From UTCHB3 sp964625575 (GTDB lineage: Bacteria; Bacteroidota; Ignavibacteria; Ignavibacteriales; Ignavibacteriaceae), in NCBI GenBank assembly GCA_964625575.1, contig CAZVBQ010000006.1, positions 72,349-136,348 of the forward strand: a DNA stretch of 64,000 nucleotides, in the 5' to 3' direction. Below the pieces are notes generated by a model. That model made no database searches. It had not been told where the DNA came from and saw only the letters and a program-made list of their open reading frames with translations. This document shows, piece by piece, positions 61,923-64,000 of the stretch. Each line of letters starts with the position of its first letter. Within the stretch, counting starts at the first letter, position 1. The translations under genes and the position numbers were made by a program.

Positions 61923-62912
61923 ATGATTCCTTCTGCTACTGATCTGATGAAGATCATTGATTACATCCGAAGGACGACCGGTTTGAATGTCGTCCCGGGT
62001 ATCCTTTCTGATGAAGCGAGGAAAGGACTTCCTTTTTACCTCCGCAAGGCCGATCACCGTGAGATATTTATTGAAGGCAGAAGGGTTATTCTCGATATCA
62101 GAAGTACTTTTAGAGATTTAACTCCCGGACAAATTGCTAAACAAAAGGAACTGCTGGAAAAGCACTATTCGGCAAATGTGGTTTTCTGTTTTGGGGAGAT
62201 CGCATCCTATCAACGTAAAAGACTGATCACGCACAGGGTTGCGTTTGTTTTGGCTGATAAACAGATGTTTATTCCATTCCTGTTCCTTGACCTGAAGGAA
62301 TTCGGTAATTCCCCGGTGTTACCAAAAGTGAAGTTGGGGCCGCTTGGCCAGTTACTGTTGCTATATCATTTGCAAATGAGATATATCGAGGATATTCCCT
62401 TAGGAGAGATCACAAAACTGATTCCGGTTTCCGCGATGAGTGTTAGCAGGGGAGTCAGCGAGCTGGTAGCCTGTAATCTCTGCACTTTAGCAGGTACGAA
62501 AACAAAAGTGATCAAATTTCTCTATAAAAAGAAAGAATTATGGGAGGCTGCACTGCCCCTGCTGGACTCACCGGTAAAGAAAACCGTGTTCATTGAAACT
62601 CTTCCGGCGGGCTTTGAAGGGTTGATAACCGGTGAGGAGGCTCTGGAGCATTACAGTAATCTTTATGGAAGTGTGGTCAACAGATACGCCGTTTCTTCAA
62701 AGCAGTACCAACTGATAAAAAAGCAGGACTCGTTGCCGGAAATAAATTTATATGATGGAGAATTTGCGATCGAGATATGGAATTATCCACCTGAGTTGCT
62801 TACTAATGAAAGGTATATTGATCCTTTGTCTCTGTATCTTATTTATAAAGATGATGAAGATGAACGTGTTCAAATTGCACTGAATGAAATGATAGAGAAT
62901 GTCAGATGGTAA
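61923..62912 (+). CDS. wHTH regulator, probable antitoxin of an AbiE-like type IV pair
   Basis: 329 residues from the ATG at 61923; in-frame ATGs at 61863 and 61908 would add hydrophobic residues with no family pattern. A N-terminal domain (residues 1-140) has DLMKIIDYIRRTTG and FREIF-like HREIFIEGRRV. Winged-helix HTH near 150-220 with QMRYIEDIPLGEITKLIPVS and AMSVSRGVSELVACNL, a MarR-type recognition helix. A C-terminal part follows (GEEALEHYSNLYG). The downstream gene overlaps by 7 bp. AbiEi antitoxins are wHTH proteins in this position; the assignment is an inference. Confidence 0.6.
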   Translation: MIPSATDLMKIIDYIRRTTGLNVVPGILSDEARKGLPFYLRKADHREIFIEGRRVILDIRSTFRDLTPGQIAKQKELLEKHYSANVVFCFGEIASYQRKRLITHRVAFVLADKQMFIPFLFLDLKEFGNSPVLPKVKLGPLGQLLLLYHLQMRYIEDIPLGEITKLIPVSAMSVSRGVSELVACNLCTLAGTKTKVIKFLYKKKELWEAALPLLDSPVKKTVFIETLPAGFEGLITGEEALEHYSNLYGSVVNRYAVSSKQYQLIKKQDSLPEINLYDGEFAIEIWNYPPELLTNERYIDPLSLYLIYKDDEDERVQIALNEMIENVRW

Positions 62913-63670
62913 AAGGACTTGACAAGTTTAGGGAACATTTTAGCGAATACACTGATCGCTATACCATAATTGGTGGTACAGCCTGTTTCTGGAATTTACA
63001 GTCTTCGGGACTAGGATTCCGGGTTACCCGGGATATTGATATAATAGTGGTGTTGGAAAATTATGATGTTAATTTCAATCAACACCTTTGGAAATTCTTT
63101 GTGGATGGGAAATACAGTAATCTGCAGAAAGAACTTACACAACAAAAATTCTACCGTTTTGTTAACCCCGGAAACAAGGAGTACCCTAATCAGATAGAAA
63201 TTCTGTGCAGAAAACCCGAAACGATTCCTCTTCCTGAAGGTTTAACTGTAACAGCGATCGACCCGCAGGAATATTTTTCTCATCTGTCGGCAATAATTCT
63301 GGATGATGAATATTACAGCTTCACTTTAAGCAATTCACATCTGTTAAACGGGCTTCATATTTCCGGGGTTGAAGCATTGATCTGTCTGAAAGCGTACGCT
63401 TATTTGAATCTGAGAAACAGAAAAGAAGAAGGAGAGGTAATCGATGCGAGTGACATCAGCAAACACAAAAAGGATGTTTTCCGGCTTGGAGCAGCACTGC
63501 GTAATCCTGCTATTGAATTACCTTCAAAGATCAGGTCGGATCTAAAAAAATTTGTTGAATTAATGGAACAAGAAAAACCGGAAGTCGGCGGACTTCTCAA
63601 ACTTATGGGAGTCACAGACTTGACGCGAGAAGATATTCTGTCAAACATCAAACAAAGTTTCGGGCTCTGA
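62906..63670 (+). CDS. Nucleotidyltransferase, probable AbiEii-like toxin
   Basis: 254 residues. The NTase signature reads YTIIGGTACFWNLQSSGLGF, then RVTRDIDIIVVLEN: the Gly-Gly start and D-x-D (DID) that bind metal in the pol-beta/AbiEii superfamily. NQIEILCRKPET supplies the third acidic position. SGVEALICLKAYAYLNLRNR, rich in Lys/Arg, matches the helical part of AbiEii/MenT toxins. Toxins of this type add nucleotides to tRNA or similar targets. It overlaps the wHTH gene by 7 bp, so coupled expression is expected. Confidence 0.7.
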   Translation: MVKGLDKFREHFSEYTDRYTIIGGTACFWNLQSSGLGFRVTRDIDIIVVLENYDVNFNQHLWKFFVDGKYSNLQKELTQQKFYRFVNPGNKEYPNQIEILCRKPETIPLPEGLTVTAIDPQEYFSHLSAIILDDEYYSFTLSNSHLLNGLHISGVEALICLKAYAYLNLRNRKEEGEVIDASDISKHKKDVFRLGAALRNPAIELPSKIRSDLKKFVELMEQEKPEVGGLLKLMGVTDLTREDILSNIKQSFGL

Positions 63671-63676
63671 TATTAT

Positions 63677-63817
63677 CTACCAGTTCCCTGTGAATAGATG
63701 GGCAAAGAACTTGAAAACTGCAATGACGATTATGTCAGTCGCGAAATCTTCAAAATCGTAATTGAATGATGTATACTCCACAAAAGTGGCTTCGAGTATC
63801 CGAAGAATAAAGATCAT
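63677..63817 (-). CDS. Small ORF, 46 residues, with a strong ribosome-binding site
   Basis: Begins MIFILRILEATFVEYTSFNY and ends FAHLFTGNW. The GGGAGGAC sequence four bases before the ATG is the best ribosome-binding site in this part of the window. The central and C-terminal part (TDIIVIAVFKFFAHLF) is hydrophobic, so a short membrane or small-protein product is possible. The stop is 6 bp from the nucleotidyltransferase stop (convergent). No family recognised. Confidence 0.45.
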   Translation of the reverse strand: MIFILRILEATFVEYTSFNYDFEDFATDIIVIAVFKFFAHLFTGNW

Positions 63818-63899
63818 GGTTGTCCTCCCGGGGGTTTTTAGTGTAGAGTGAGGCGGATGTGATTTTTCCGGGAATAATCTTGGAAAAATTTCTTTTCAG

Positions 63900-64000
63900 T
63901 TCTTTTCCTTTGATGGAAGGCCTGTCTATTGTGTAAACTTTCTCCGTTCTTTTCCTTTGATGGAAGGCCTGTCTATTGTGTAAACTTTCTCCGTTCTTTT
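63900..64000. repeat. 47-bp tandem repeat running to the window edge
   Basis: Two perfect copies (63900-63946 and 63947-63993) of a unit that begins TTCTTTTCCTTTGATGGAAG and ends TTTCTCCG, plus 7 bp of a third. No variable spacers, so not a CRISPR array as far as visible. It may continue beyond the window. Confidence 0.9.

Noticed and set aside
63900..64000. 47-bp units as the first repeats of a CRISPR array
   Set aside because: The whole 47-bp period is identical, so there is no spacer.

Overview
The window looks like part of the chromosome of a free-living member of the Bacteroidota/Chlorobi/Ignavibacteria group, most likely a metagenome-assembled genome because it contains a run of exactly 100 N. 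This placement is an inference. It rests on a tiny bTHX ribosomal protein gene, a PdxB-type B6 pathway gene, an rpsF-ssb-rpsR-rplI operon with a long acidic S6 tail, several orphan PAS histidine kinases with HDLR(S/G)P H-boxes, PEGA/propeller lipoproteins, and many AT-rich leaders. No rRNA or tRNA gene was found.

Layout. 1-3172 (minus strand) is the effector part of a type I-B CRISPR-Cas operon: cas8b, cas7 and a cas5 cut by the window edge. The 3.2-3.66 kb gap holds repeats but no array. 3.66-13.5 kb is housekeeping and regulation: an ATP-grasp enzyme with a lipoprotein, peptidase T, a large protein with a sigma-region-4-like helix-turn-helix, an RsbW-like kinase with a STAS antagonist, PdxB, a MORN/TonB-C envelope protein and TrhO. 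13.52-15.46 kb is a complete IS1182-like element with recognisable terminal inverted repeats. 15.5-31.7 kb holds bTHX, a DUF4097 beta-repeat lipoprotein, two PAS kinases, TPR proteins, a sirtuin overlapping RadA, ClpX, a class V aminotransferase, an MscS channel and a PEGA/propeller lipoprotein. 31.7-33.6 kb is a repeat-rich island in which a single DUF4143 ATPase gene lies between two 62-bp direct repeats. 33.6-37.7 kb is a translation cluster (rplI, rpsR, ssb, rpsF, pth, rplY, prs). It is followed by a membrane PAS kinase.

40.2-60.4 kb is mainly surface-polysaccharide biosynthesis. A tightly overlapping plus-strand operon (Rossmann epimerase, TIM-barrel isomerase, GT2, Cys-rich FAD oxidoreductase, membrane GT2, large polytopic protein) converges on a minus-strand Wzx/Wzy/Wzz-type cluster with two more GT2 enzymes. 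Beyond lie an FkbM-like protein, two tandem GH29 alpha-L-fucosidase lipoproteins, a DegT sugar aminotransferase and a DprE2/DprE1-like epimerase pair. The right end (60.5-64 kb) holds a STAND-like ATPase with palindromic operator-like repeats, a wHTH regulator/nucleotidyltransferase pair resembling an AbiE-type toxin-antitoxin system, a 46-residue small ORF with a strong ribosome-binding site, and a 47-bp tandem repeat.

Two themes recur. First, several genes appear to begin at unusual codons (CTG or ATT, plus many TTG), shown by conserved N-terminal motifs upstream of the first ATG/GTG. Second, intergenic spaces carry several repeat families: hairpin repeats, G/T-rich low-complexity stretches and near-identical terminator hairpins.
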